Counted from the first letter of the stretch, positions 43,072-51,907 are shown. The stretch is DNA of 64,000 nucleotides from Paraburkholderia panacisoli (GCF_008369935.1 NZ_VTUZ01000007.1:62001-126000); one strand, 5' to 3'. Program-made: numbers and translations. The notes: generated by a model from the sequence alone, not told the origin.

Positions 43072-44133
43072 ATGACGCCCGCCGCCGACCCGCCAGCCGA
43101 TTCTCTCGCGCCCCCGATCCGCTCCGACGTGCTGATCGTCGGCGCCGGCCCCGTTGGCCTGTTCGCGGCTTTCGAGGCGGGCGTGATCGGCCTGTCGTGC
43201 CAGATCGTCGATGCGCTCGACAAGATCGGCGGCCAATGCACCGAACTCTATCCCGACAAGCCGATCTACGATATCCCCGCGATTCCGTCGTGCACCGCGC
43301 GCGATCTGGTCGAGCGTTTGATGACCCAATGCAAGCCGTTCGACGTGCCGATCCATCTCGATCAGCGGGTCGAGTCGGTCGAGCAGCGCGACGACGGGCG
43401 TTGGACCGTGCGCACCGGCCGCGGTCTCGTGTTCGACGTCGCGGCCATCATGCTCGCGGCGGGCAACGGCGCGTTCGTGCCGCAAAAGCTGACTCTGCCC
43501 GAGGCCTTGCCGCTGGAGTCGCGCCATGTGCACTACAGCGTGCCGCGCGTCGCCGATTTCGCCGGCAAGACCGTGGTCGTGGCCGGCGGCGGCGACTCGG
43601 CGCTCGACTGGGCGCTCGCGTTGCGCAAGGTCGCGCGGCGCGTGACGCTGGTGCATCGGCGCAGCGGCTTCAGCGCGGCCGATTCGAGCGTCGCGTCGAT
43701 GCGGCGCGCGGTCGAAGCGGGCGAGATGGATTTCGTGGTCGGCGCGATCACGGGATTGAGCGTCCAAGGCGATGCGTTGAAGGCGCTGACGCTGCGGCAT
43801 ATCGAAGGCGAGACGCAACTCGAGACCGAGCATCTCGTCGCGCTGTATGGGCTGGTTGCCGATCTCGGCCCGATCGCGCAATGGGGTCTCACGATTCACG
43901 GCGGCCGCGTCGATGTCGATACGTCGAACTATGAAAGTTCGCGCCCGGGCATTTTCGCGGTCGGCGACATCGCCAACTATCCGAACAAGCAGAAGCTGAT
44001 TCTGTCGGGATTCCACGAGGCGTCGCTGGCGCTGCGCAAGGCGTATTCGTACGCGTATCCCGAGAAAAAGCGCGTGCACATCCATTCCAGTTACGACGCG
44101 AAGCTGGCGGAAAAAGTCGCCGCGGCCGGCTGA
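43072..44133 (+). CDS. Thioredoxin-reductase-like ferredoxin/flavodoxin-NADP+ reductase
   Basis: A 353-residue two-domain flavoprotein. FAD-binding V-G-A-G-P-V-G at 23-29, NAD(P)-binding A-G-G-G-D-S-A-L-D near 168 and the C-terminal FAD motif G-I-F-A-V-G-D-I-A are present. The central region lacks the CxxC pair of thioredoxin reductases, which places it in the TrxR-like ferredoxin-NADP+ reductase group. It would shuttle electrons between NADPH and ferredoxin or flavodoxin in the cytoplasm. A terminator at 44212-44252 follows. Confidence 0.85.
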   Translation: MTPAADPPADSLAPPIRSDVLIVGAGPVGLFAAFEAGVIGLSCQIVDALDKIGGQCTELYPDKPIYDIPAIPSCTARDLVERLMTQCKPFDVPIHLDQRVESVEQRDDGRWTVRTGRGLVFDVAAIMLAAGNGAFVPQKLTLPEALPLESRHVHYSVPRVADFAGKTVVVAGGGDSALDWALALRKVARRVTLVHRRSGFSAADSSVASMRRAVEAGEMDFVVGAITGLSVQGDALKALTLRHIEGETQLETEHLVALYGLVADLGPIAQWGLTIHGGRVDVDTSNYESSRPGIFAVGDIANYPNKQKLILSGFHEASLALRKAYSYAYPEKKRVHIHSSYDAKLAEKVAAAG

Positions 44134-44211
44134 GCGGGTGGCCGTGTGACTGGCCGGCGCCTGGATCGAACCGATCGAGCCGATTGAGCGGGTCGTGCGA
44201 CGCGCGTGAGC

Positions 44212-44252
44212 GAGCCGGTCGAGATCGACATGTCACGACCGGCTCTTTTTTT
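44212..44252 (+). terminator. Terminator after the FNR-like gene
   Basis: GAGCCGGTC (44212-44220) pairs perfectly with GACCGGCTC (44237-44245) around a 16-base loop, followed by seven T residues. Confidence 0.85.
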
Positions 44253-44266
44253 CTGCGGGCCAGGTG

Positions 44267-44512
44267 TTATTTTCCTGCGGGCTCGCTCGCCGCGGCGGCC
44301 GCGCTCGCCGCCTTGTCCTTCTTCTTCGCTTCGTGATGGCCGATCGCGCAGCCCGCGGCCGCGCCCGCCACGCCGTGGTCCCCGGCGACGTGCCCGGCGA
44401 CGCCGCCCACGACCGCGCCTTTGGTGCAACCTTCCGCGTAAGCCGCGGCATGGGCGAGCGCGAGCGCTGCGGCGAGCGTGAGGGTGGTCAGTGTCTGCTT
44501 CGTTCGTTTCAA
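44267..44512 (-). CDS. Small secreted glycine-rich protein, TTG start
   Basis: An 81-residue exported protein. K-R-T-K-Q then a hydrophobic alanine/leucine core ending A-Y-A-E make a signal peptide cleaved near residue 26. The mature part has a glycine-zipper-like stretch (G-A-V-V-G-G-V-A-G-H-V-A-G) with two cysteines (29 and about 54) and a charged alanine/lysine tail. The start is TTG at 44512 with AGGGAG about six bases ahead; no ATG is available in frame at the right place. Glycine-zipper proteins of this size associate with the outer membrane; the role is unknown. Confidence 0.65.
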   Translation of the reverse strand: MKRTKQTLTTLTLAAALALAHAAAYAEGCTKGAVVGGVAGHVAGDHGVAGAAAGCAIGHHEAKKKDKAASAAAAASEPAGK

Positions 44513-44703
44513 TTGGGGCTCCCTGTCTTAACGACATGCGATGTCGATGTAACGACAGTCACCTCGTAGCAAAAGCGGGGCCCGGCGCGATCGTTTTCTG
44601 CCGATGGGGCAACGCGGCGGCGCGGCGGCCGTGACGGCATCCATCGGGTGAAACGATAGGCAAAGCAGCCGGTCATGCGCGGTGTATCCTTTGACCGGAA
44701 CCT

Positions 44704-44711
44704 CTATACTT
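44704..44711 (+). promoter_or_regulatory. Sigma-S-like -10 element close to the kinase start
   Basis: TCTATACTT-type sequence, with CTATACTT at 44704-44711 matching the extended -10 favoured by stationary-phase sigma. It ends only eight bases before the ATG at 44719, so transcripts would be leaderless or nearly so. No good -35 is seen. Confidence 0.5.
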
Positions 44712-44718
44712 GCGCGTC

Positions 44719-46692
44719 ATGAACCAGCTTGATGTTCCTTCCGCCCGCGAAGACGGCGAGCCCGACCGAGGCGCCGCCGCAGCCCGTACGACCCCTGCCG
44801 TCGCCGTCGACTATTCGGCGCTCGTGCAGGCGATCGAAGACTACGCGATCTTCCTGCTCGATGCGACCGGGCACATCGTCAGCTGGAACGTCGGCGCGCA
44901 GAAGCTCAAGGGCTACACGGCGCAGGAAATCATCGGCCAGCATTTCTCGCGCTTCTATACCCAGGAAGCCGTGGCGCGCGGCTGGCCGACCTACGAACTG
45001 CAACAGGCGTCGCTCACAGGCCGCTTCGAGGACGAAGGCTGGCGAGTGCGCAAGGACGGCAGCCTGTTCTGGTCGAACGTGGTGATCACGGCGATCCGCA
45101 ACGACGCGGGCGTCCTCACCGGCTTCGCCAAGATCACGCGCGACCTGACCGCGCAACGCGAGTACGTGGAAGCGTTGCGGCAAAGCGAGGAGCGTTTTCG
45201 CCTGCTGGTCGATTGCGTCAAGGATTACGCGATCTTCATGCTCGATCCGCAAGGCTACGTGGTGAGCTGGAATGCGGGCGCGGCGCGCATCAAGGGCTAT
45301 ACGCGCGAAGAGATCGTCGGCCGGCATTTCTCGCTGTTCTATGTGCCCGAAGAAGCCGCGGCCGGCAAACCGGCGCGCGAGCTGGCCATCGCGCGGCAGC
45401 TCGGCCATGTGGAAGACGAAGGCTGGCGCGTGCGCAAGGACGGCTCGACCTTCTGGGCCAACGTCAACATCACGGCCGTGCACGACGAATCGAACCGCTT
45501 GCGCGGCTTCGCCAAGGTCACGCGCGATCTGACCGAGCGGCGTCAGCGTGAAGAACTGGAGCGCTCGAGCGAGCGCATGCGCGAGTTTCTGGCGACGCTC
45601 GCGCATGAGTTGCGCAATCCGCTTGCGCCGGTGCGCAACGCCGTCGGCGTGATGCAGCTCGAAACCGGGCTGAGTCCCGCCATGATGCATTCGCGCGATC
45701 TGATCGACCGCCAGGTCACCCATCTGACACGGCTGGTCGACGATCTGCTCGACGTGGGCCGGATCATGTCGGACAAGATCGAATTGCGCGTCGGCCGCGT
45801 CGATCTGCGCGAACTGGTGGCACGCGCGATCGAGGCGGCGCGGCCGTTCACCGACGCGCACGAGCAGATCGTCGTGCCGCATGTGCCGGACGAACCGGTA
45901 TGCATTCGCGGCGACATGACCCGTCTCGTGCAGGTGCTGCAGAACCTGCTGCACAATGCGTCGAAATTCTCGCCGCCGGGCAGCCGTATCGATGTCACGG
46001 GCCGCATCGACTACCGGATGGCGGTGCTCGAAGTGCGCGACGCGGGCTGCGGTATTCCGGCGCAATCGCTCGACAAGATCTTCCAACTGTTCGCGCAGGA
46101 AAAAGCCGGCCAGAATTCGAGCGAAGGCGGTCTAGGCATCGGGCTCACGCTGTGCAAATCGCTGGTCGAGATGCATGGCGGCAGTATCTTCGCGAGCAGC
46201 GAAGGGCTCGGGTGCGGCAGCGCGTTCACGCTGAGTCTGCCGCTTGCCGGCGCGTCGTCGGAAGCGGCCGCTGACGAGACGCATGCGGTCACGCCCGAGG
46301 TGTCGCCGTTGCGGGTCCTGCTGGTCGACGACAATCACGATTCCGCCGACAGCCTCGCGATGCTGCTCGAACTCAAGGGCCACGAGGTGCGCATCGCGTA
46401 CGGCGGCGAGCAGGCGCTGGAGATCGCGCCGCGCTTCGTGCCTCAGTTGGCGGTGATCGACATTGCGATGCCGAAAATGGACGGCTACGCGACGCTCGCC
46501 GCACTGCGCGTGATGCCCGAACTGGCCGGGACGATGTTCGTCGCCATGACGGGCTTCGGCCACGCGAGCGACCGCGAACGGACTCGCACTGCCGGTTTTC
46601 ATGCGCATCTGGTGAAGCCGGTGGAACTCGGGCAGTTCGACGCGCTGCTCGCGCAGGCCGAATCGCGGCGCGGCAAGCGCGATTTCCCTTGA
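44719..46692 (+). CDS. Hybrid sensor histidine kinase, PAS-PAS-HisKA-HATPase-REC
   Basis: A 657-residue soluble hybrid kinase with no membrane helix. PAS domain 1 (about 30-145) and PAS domain 2 (about 160-275) are near-duplicates, both with G-Y-T-x-E-E/Q-I and E-G-W-R-V-R-K-D-G-S. HisKA has H-E-L-R-N-P-L with the phospho-acceptor at His296. The ATPase domain has N-L-L-H-N-A-S-K and G-G-L-G-I-G-L. The receiver has L-L-V-D-D-N-H-D and the acceptor Asp581. No output regulator adjoins it. There is no Shine-Dalgarno sequence, and a -10-like box sits eight bases ahead, suggesting a leaderless message. Confidence 0.88.
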   Translation: MNQLDVPSAREDGEPDRGAAAARTTPAVAVDYSALVQAIEDYAIFLLDATGHIVSWNVGAQKLKGYTAQEIIGQHFSRFYTQEAVARGWPTYELQQASLTGRFEDEGWRVRKDGSLFWSNVVITAIRNDAGVLTGFAKITRDLTAQREYVEALRQSEERFRLLVDCVKDYAIFMLDPQGYVVSWNAGAARIKGYTREEIVGRHFSLFYVPEEAAAGKPARELAIARQLGHVEDEGWRVRKDGSTFWANVNITAVHDESNRLRGFAKVTRDLTERRQREELERSSERMREFLATLAHELRNPLAPVRNAVGVMQLETGLSPAMMHSRDLIDRQVTHLTRLVDDLLDVGRIMSDKIELRVGRVDLRELVARAIEAARPFTDAHEQIVVPHVPDEPVCIRGDMTRLVQVLQNLLHNASKFSPPGSRIDVTGRIDYRMAVLEVRDAGCGIPAQSLDKIFQLFAQEKAGQNSSEGGLGIGLTLCKSLVEMHGGSIFASSEGLGCGSAFTLSLPLAGASSEAAADETHAVTPEVSPLRVLLVDDNHDSADSLAMLLELKGHEVRIAYGGEQALEIAPRFVPQLAVIDIAMPKMDGYATLAALRVMPELAGTMFVAMTGFGHASDRERTRTAGFHAHLVKPVELGQFDALLAQAESRRGKRDFP

Positions 46693-46922
46693 GCGTCGAC
46701 GCGGCCGGTTCGTCCCCATCGTTGCTTTGATCCCTTTGTCGTTGCCTCCCAGTACCGTGCGCGGCTTCGCGCACTTCATCCCACCTTCCTGACACTGAGC
46801 GGCCTGAAGACGGCGGCTCGCCGGCGTTCGGCGCTGGGGCACGTCGTTTGCTGAGGCCTTTGCATATGCCGCGGCTTTACGCAGGCCGCAGGCGGCAAAT
46901 CGAACCGCTTCAGGGAGGCACG

Positions 46923-48089
46923 ATGCTCGATACGCGTGATCATGCGGCCGGCGTCCATGCGCGGCGCCCGCCGGGCGAGGGCAAATCCGGCCGCCGCGAT
47001 TCGGATCCGGCGCGCGAGCCGCGCGGCGGCGCGAAAACTACCGCGCCGCTGGATGATTTTCTACATACTGCGCGTTTCGATCCGAACCACCCGGCTGCGC
47101 TCGGCGCTCTGTTGCGCGAGATGGTCGAGCGCGGCTACGACCGCGCGCCGCTTCTGCCATTGCCCGGCCACGGCCACACGCTGGCCCGCTGGCGCGCACT
47201 GGCGGCGGTTGCCGCGTGCGACCTGGGCCTCGTCAAGCTGTTCGAAGGCCACACGGACGCACTTGCCATCCTCGCCGAATTGCACGGCCCCACGCCGCCC
47301 GCGGGGAGTTGCTGGGGCGTGTGGGCCGCCGAGCCCCCCGACGCGCGCGTGCAGGTCAGCAAAGTAGGAATCCGAAGCGATAACGGGCAGGTTCAGCTCA
47401 CCGGTACCAAAGCCTGGTGTTCGGGCGCAGCGGTCGTCAGTCACGCGCTCGTCACCGCATGGCTGGATGAACAGCCGGTGCTCGTCGCCGTCGCGATGGA
47501 TCAGCCGACGATCTCGATCGACGCATCGAACTGGCAAGCGGTCGGCATGCGAGCCACGGCCAGTGCGGATGTGATGTTCGATCGCACCCCCGCGACGCTG
47601 GTGGGCGCGGCGCACGCGTATGTGCGCCGGCCGGGCTTCTGGCATGGCGGCGCCGGCATTGCCGCGTGCTGGTACGGCGCCGCCGCGCAGATCGGCCGGA
47701 TGTTGCGCGACGCTTGTGCGCAGCGCGCCGATGCGCTGCGCCTCGCTCATCTCGGCGCGGTCGATGTCGCGCTGCAAGCGGCGGCTGCCGTGTTGCGCGA
47801 AACCGCCGCGCATATCGACGCGAATCCGCAGGCCGACGCGCAGTGTGAAGCGCTGCGCGCGCGTCTGGTCGTCGAGGAGGCGGCGGGCGCCGTGATGCTT
47901 CACGCGACGCGTGCGCTCGGCGCGGGCCCGTTGTGCCGCAATGCGCGCTTCGCGCGCGCGTTGGCGGACCTGCCGGTGTTTCTGCGCCAGAGTCACGCGG
48001 AACGCGATCTTGCCGCGCTCGGCGAGATGATCGCCGCGCCGCGCGTCGTCGACACGTCCACCTTCGGAGGTGCGCCGTGGACCCTTTGA
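46923..48089 (+). CDS. Acyl-CoA dehydrogenase-like flavoprotein of a small biosynthetic cluster
   Basis: A 388-residue protein with acyl-CoA dehydrogenase architecture: N-terminal helices, a middle beta domain (L-T-G-T-K-A-W-C-S-G-A, about 158-168) and a C-terminal four-helix bundle. The usual catalytic glutamate of degradative dehydrogenases is not clearly placed. The first ~40 residues are polar, arginine-rich and atypical. CAGGGAGG supports the ATG at 46923. The methyltransferase begins 24 bases downstream. Related dehydrogenase, PIG-L deacetylase/methyltransferase and glycosyltransferase clusters exist in other proteobacteria; their product is unknown to me. Confidence 0.75.
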   Translation: MLDTRDHAAGVHARRPPGEGKSGRRDSDPAREPRGGAKTTAPLDDFLHTARFDPNHPAALGALLREMVERGYDRAPLLPLPGHGHTLARWRALAAVAACDLGLVKLFEGHTDALAILAELHGPTPPAGSCWGVWAAEPPDARVQVSKVGIRSDNGQVQLTGTKAWCSGAAVVSHALVTAWLDEQPVLVAVAMDQPTISIDASNWQAVGMRATASADVMFDRTPATLVGAAHAYVRRPGFWHGGAGIAACWYGAAAQIGRMLRDACAQRADALRLAHLGAVDVALQAAAAVLRETAAHIDANPQADAQCEALRARLVVEEAAGAVMLHATRALGAGPLCRNARFARALADLPVFLRQSHAERDLAALGEMIAAPRVVDTSTFGGAPWTL

Positions 48090-48113
48090 TCCGAAGCGCG
48101 GAGGGTCGCTGAG

Positions 48114-48716
48114 ATGTCGACCACGCAGTATTTCGATCAACTCTACAAAGAGAGCGACGATCCGTGGAAGCTGCGCGAAGGCTGGTACGAACGGCGCAAG
48201 CGGTCGCTCACGCTCGCGCTGCTGCCGCACCCGCGTTATCGGAACGCGTTCGAACCCGGTTGCGCGAACGGCGAGCTGAGCGTCGAACTGGCGAACCGCT
48301 GCGACGCGTTGCTCGCCGTCGATCTGCATGAGCGAGCGGTACTGCTCGCGCGCGAGCGCGTGGCCGGCGCACCGCAGGTGCGTGTCGAGCAGCGCACGGT
48401 GCCGCGTGAATGGCCGACCGAAGCCGGACCGTTCGATCTGATCGTCATCAGCGAGTTTGCCTACTACCTCGCTGCAGCCGAGCTGGAAACGCTGGCCGCG
48501 CGGATCGCCGCGTCGCTGACGACCGACGGCACGCTGCTCGCGTGTCACTGGCGCCGGCCTTTCGCCGAAGCGCTTGAATCCGCCGACGCCGCGCATGCGT
48601 TGTTCGATGCGCGCTGCGGCTTGTCGCGTCTTGCGCATCATGACGAAGCCGATCTGCTGATCGACGTCTGGTCGCGCGACGCGCGTTCGGTAGCGCAACG
48701 CGAGGGGCTCCTATGA
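48114..48716 (+). CDS. NodS-like SAM-dependent methyltransferase
   Basis: A 200-residue class I methyltransferase. The early Y-F-D-Q-L-Y-K-E-S-D-D-P-W (about 5-17) and A-F-E-P-G-C-A-N-G-E-L-S (about 44-55; SAM-binding motif I) match the NodS group, which N-methylates deacetylated chitooligosaccharides in rhizobia. D-L-I-V-I-S-E-F-A-Y-Y (about 106-116) is motif IV. It overlaps the glycosyltransferase start in ATGA. In comparable clusters this domain is fused to a PIG-L deacetylase, which is absent here. Confidence 0.8.
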   Translation: MSTTQYFDQLYKESDDPWKLREGWYERRKRSLTLALLPHPRYRNAFEPGCANGELSVELANRCDALLAVDLHERAVLLARERVAGAPQVRVEQRTVPREWPTEAGPFDLIVISEFAYYLAAAELETLAARIAASLTTDGTLLACHWRRPFAEALESADAAHALFDARCGLSRLAHHDEADLLIDVWSRDARSVAQREGLL

Positions 48717-49366
48717 TCGGCGTGATCGTTCCGGCACATAACGAAGAGGCGTTGCTGGCGCCTTGCCTCGCGGCGCTGATCGAAGCGTCGCGCCACGAGG
48801 ACCTCGTGGGCGAAGCGGTGCGCATCGTGGTCGTGCTCGATGCGTGCAACGATTTTTCCGGCGCGATCGCGCGGGCCTACGGCGTGCAAACGCTGACGCT
48901 AAAGGCGCGCAACGTCGGCATTGCGCGCGCGACGGGCGCCGACCTGCTGCTCGCGGACGGCGCCCGCTGGCTCGCGTTCACCGACGCCGACAGCCGCGTG
49001 TCGGCAGGCTGGCTGGTTGCGCAGCTGGCGCAGGATGCGGACGCGGTCTGCGGCTCGATCGCGGTGGACGACTGGAGCACGCATCCGCACAGCGTGCGCG
49101 AATATTTTCGCAAGACCTACGTCGATGCAGACGGTCATCGTCACGTACACGGCGCGAATCTCGGCGTGTCGGCCGAGGCTTACCGGCGCGCCGGCGGCTT
49201 TCCGCCGCTCACGTGCAGCGAAGACGTGGCGCTGGTCGACCGGCTGATTGCGATCGGCGCGCGCATCGCGTGGAGCGCCGCACCGCGTGTCATCACGAGC
49301 GCGCGCGCGGCGGCCCGCGCGCGGGGCGGCTTCGGCGACACGCTGGCGGCATGGGCGGCCGGATGA
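48713..49366 (+). CDS. Glycosyltransferase family 2 of the same cluster
   Basis: A 217-residue GT-A glycosyltransferase. I-V-P-A-H-N-E-E (about 5-12), V-V-V-L-D-A-C-N-D (about 39-47) and F-T-D-A-D-S-R-V (DxD motif, about 87-94) are clear. The acceptor half has S-E-D-V-A-L-V-D-R. It overlaps the methyltransferase by four bases (ATGA), so the two are translationally coupled. It is short and has no membrane anchor. Together with the dehydrogenase and methyltransferase it suggests assembly of a modified glycan or glycolipid. Confidence 0.8.
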   Translation: MIGVIVPAHNEEALLAPCLAALIEASRHEDLVGEAVRIVVVLDACNDFSGAIARAYGVQTLTLKARNVGIARATGADLLLADGARWLAFTDADSRVSAGWLVAQLAQDADAVCGSIAVDDWSTHPHSVREYFRKTYVDADGHRHVHGANLGVSAEAYRRAGGFPPLTCSEDVALVDRLIAIGARIAWSAAPRVITSARAAARARGGFGDTLAAWAAG

Positions 49367-49446
49367 CGCGCGCGACTCGCGAGGCATCCGGAATTTGCTT
49401 CGGATAACAGAAGATCGAGACGGCGGGACGCCGCGAGGAGGGCGAC

Positions 49447-49941
49447 ATGATGGACGCGATCTTCGTTCTGTTTGGCGAGGGCAGGAATCTCGACCCCTTG
49501 CAGATGGGCATGCGCTCGATCGTCGTGTTCCTGATCGCGCTCGTGCTGATACGCGTATCGGGCCGGCGCTCGTTTGGGCAACGCTCGCCGTTCGATTCGG
49601 TGGTGGTGATCCTGCTCGGCGCCACCTTGAGCCGCGCGATCGTCGGCGCATCGCCGTTCGTCGCCACAGTCGTCGCGTCGCTCGCAATCGTGCTGTGTCA
49701 CCGGATGCTGGCGTGGGCCTGCATGCGCTCGCGCGGGCTCGAGCGGCTGGTGGGCGGCGTCGAGCGCGAGGTGTTCAGCAACGGCGCGTTCAACGCGCAC
49801 GAAATGGATGCCGCGCTGATCACCTCGACCGACGTGCAGGAAAGCGTGCGGCAAAAGACCGGATCACGCACGATGGACAACGTGGCCGCGGCGATTCTCG
49901 AACGCAACGGCGAAGTGAGCGTGATCCGCAAGAACGCGTGA
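49447..49941 (+). CDS. DUF421/YetF-family membrane protein
   Basis: A 164-residue protein with three N-terminal membrane segments (about 20-90) and a cytoplasmic DUF421 domain. S-G-R-R-S-F-G-Q-R-S-P-F-D (about 38-50) is the family hallmark. GAGGAGG lies five bases upstream of the ATG at 49447; a second ATG follows immediately. YetF-type proteins are linked to envelope or spore membrane functions without a known mechanism. It lies 80 bases after the glycosyltransferase and may be in the same transcript. Confidence 0.78.
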   Translation: MMDAIFVLFGEGRNLDPLQMGMRSIVVFLIALVLIRVSGRRSFGQRSPFDSVVVILLGATLSRAIVGASPFVATVVASLAIVLCHRMLAWACMRSRGLERLVGGVEREVFSNGAFNAHEMDAALITSTDVQESVRQKTGSRTMDNVAAAILERNGEVSVIRKNA

Positions 49942-49990
49942 GAACCGGGTAAGGAACGCGTGACGAGGGTGTATAACCTGCGCGCGGCGC

Positions 49991-51388
49991 TTAACCCCGG
50001 CCGCCGCGCGAGATTTCCTCACCGGCGCCGCGCGGCATGCGCAGCGTGACCGGAATCGACGCGAACGAGCACAAGCCGACCACCAGAAACGCCGGCCAGA
50101 AATCCGACCACGTGATGCTCGGATGCCCGTGCAACAGCCGCGAAATCTGCAGCACGATCCCGCCGACCGTCACGCCGAGCCCGAGCGACATCTGTTGCAC
50201 GACGCTGCCGAGGCTCGTTGCGCGTCCCACGTCGCGGTTGGCGATCTCCGCATAGGTCAGCGAGTTCAGACTCGTGAATTGCAGCGCAGGGAAGAAGCCG
50301 CCGAGCAGCACGACCACCCAGATGATCCACGTCGGCGTGCTGGGGAAAAACAGTCCGCATGCCGCGATCGACAGTCCGGAAAGCGCCGCGTTGACCACCA
50401 GCACCGAGCGGAAGCCGAATTGCCGCAGCACGCTCGACGCGACCGTGCGCATGAACATGCCGCCGAACGCCGACGCGCAGGTGATGAGGCCGGATTGGAA
50501 CGCGCTCATGCCGTGGCCTTCCTGCAGCATCAGCGGCAGCAGGAACGGCAATGCGCCGAGGCCGATCCGGAACAGCGAGCCGCCGAGCACGCTGGCCTGG
50601 AACGTCGGCACCTTGAAAAAGCGCAGGTCGAGCAGCGGGAGTTCGACGCGCTGTGCGTAAGCGACGTAGATCGCGAGCAGCACGGCGCCGCTTGCGCACA
50701 TGCCGAACGCGTCGGCGTTGGAAATCAGTTCGCCGCCGACCAGCGACAGCCCGAGCAGAAGCAGCACCGCGCCCGCCGCCGACAGCAGGAAGCCGATCCA
50801 GTCGAGCGGGCCCGGGTCCGGCTCGCGCGTGTTGGTGATGTACTTGTTGGTCAGATAAATGCCGAGTATGCCGATCGGCACGTTGATGAAGAAAATCAGA
50901 CGCCAATGCAGATAAGTGGTGATGAAGCCGCCGAGCAGCGGGCCCGCCGCGGGGCCGAGCATCGCGGGCACACTCAGGTAGTTCATCGCGCGGATGAAGT
51001 CGGACTTGTCCACCACGCGAAAGATGATGATCCGCCCGACCGGCACCATCATCGCGCCGCCGACGCCTTGCACGAAGCGCGCGAGCGTGAACGTGGCGAG
51101 CGAATTGGACGCGGCGCACAGGAGCGAGCCCGTCACGAAGATGCCGATCGCGGTGCGGAAGATGGTGCGCGCGCCAAAACGGTCGGCGAGCCAGCCGCAT
51201 ACGGGGATGAACACGCCGAGTCCCAGCACATAGCTCGTCACCGCGATTTTCAGCGTGACCGGGTCGCGCCCGAAGTCGCGCGCCATGGCGGGCAGGGCGG
51301 TGACGATCACGTTCGCATCGACGCTCTCCATGAACATCGCGCAGGCGACGATAAGGGGCGCAATCAGAGCTTTCTGGACGGCGGTCAT
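49991..51388 (-). CDS. DHA2-family MFS exporter, second copy
   Basis: A 465-residue, roughly 14-segment exporter: E-S-V-D-A-N-V-I-V-T-A-L-P (about 22-34) is a variant of the D-x-T-I-V-N signature, followed by W-L-A-D-R-F-G-A-R-T (loop 2-3) and G-P-L-L-G-G (motif C region). It is of the same family as the exporter at 37874 but clearly diverged. There is no adjacent regulator or fusion protein. An inverted repeat GCACC-TGTAC-GGTGC (51430-51444) lies about 40 bases upstream of the start and may be its operator. Confidence 0.83.
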   Translation of the reverse strand: MTAVQKALIAPLIVACAMFMESVDANVIVTALPAMARDFGRDPVTLKIAVTSYVLGLGVFIPVCGWLADRFGARTIFRTAIGIFVTGSLLCAASNSLATFTLARFVQGVGGAMMVPVGRIIIFRVVDKSDFIRAMNYLSVPAMLGPAAGPLLGGFITTYLHWRLIFFINVPIGILGIYLTNKYITNTREPDPGPLDWIGFLLSAAGAVLLLLGLSLVGGELISNADAFGMCASGAVLLAIYVAYAQRVELPLLDLRFFKVPTFQASVLGGSLFRIGLGALPFLLPLMLQEGHGMSAFQSGLITCASAFGGMFMRTVASSVLRQFGFRSVLVVNAALSGLSIAACGLFFPSTPTWIIWVVVLLGGFFPALQFTSLNSLTYAEIANRDVGRATSLGSVVQQMSLGLGVTVGGIVLQISRLLHGHPSITWSDFWPAFLVVGLCSFASIPVTLRMPRGAGEEISRGGRG

Positions 51389-51540
51389 GAAGGCGAGCGG
51401 CGGCGTGTCGCAGGCAAAGGGGCATTATTGCACCTGTACGGTGCGGATTGTTAATAGCGCCGCATGGTGATGGCGCCCCTTCATGATTCGCGACTGAGTG
51501 TGACTGCGGCGCAACACATCCGGCGCCTATTTAATAGTTG

Positions 51541-51568
51541 TTGCGGTGCGACATAAGAAGACTATAAT
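51541..51568 (+). promoter_or_regulatory. Strong sigma-70 promoter of the 47-residue gene
   Basis: TTGCGG (51541-51546), a 16-base spacer and a perfect TATAAT (51563-51568). The expected start near 51575 gives a 36-base leader that begins with an inverted repeat GGGTT/AACCC (51570-51574, 51589-51593). Confidence 0.75.
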
Positions 51569-51610
51569 CGGGTTATTGCCTAGGTAGAAACCCTATACAG
51601 GAGTCCGACC

Positions 51611-51754
51611 ATGAACACCGCTTCCAACGCCGCCCGTGCCACTACCGCTAACGTCAGCCTGTTCGGCAAGCTGCGCGCCCTGGCGCTGCATGCGCTGAAC
51701 CTGCATCTGCAAAACTGCGCCGTGATCGCGGAAGCTTATCGCCGTCCGCTGTAA
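51611..51754 (+). CDS. 47-residue small protein under a strong promoter
   Basis: The peptide begins M-N-T-A-S-N-A-A-R and continues with S-L-F-G-K-L-R-A-L-A-L-H-A-L-N-L-H-L as an amphipathic helix. It ends N-C-A-V-I-A-E-A-Y-R-R-P-L. AGGAGT lies seven bases upstream of the ATG and a consensus-like promoter 43 bases ahead. There is no signal peptide or full membrane span. The positive amphipathic helix suggests membrane-surface or nucleic-acid binding, but I do not recognise a family. A 14-base-pair hairpin occurs about 120 bases after the stop. Confidence 0.7.
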   Translation: MNTASNAARATTANVSLFGKLRALALHALNLHLQNCAVIAEAYRRPL

Positions 51755-51874
51755 GGCTGGCGCGCCGCGGCCCCGGCCGGCAAGGCCCGGCGGGCGCCGC
51801 AACGCGCTGACCCGTCGAGCTCGTGGCCTTTGCGCTTTTCGGGCCATTCAGGCGGCGCTCCGCTCCGATCTATC

Positions 51875-51907
51875 GCACAACGCCCGCTTGCATAGCGGGC
51901 GTTGTGC
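51875..51907. terminator. Long perfect hairpin, possible terminator or RNA element
   Basis: GCACAACGCCCGCT (51875-51888) pairs with AGCGGGCGTTGTGC (51894-51907), a perfect 14-base-pair stem with a TGCAT loop. No T tract follows on either strand, so it may stabilise RNA rather than terminate by the standard mechanism. Confidence 0.55.
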
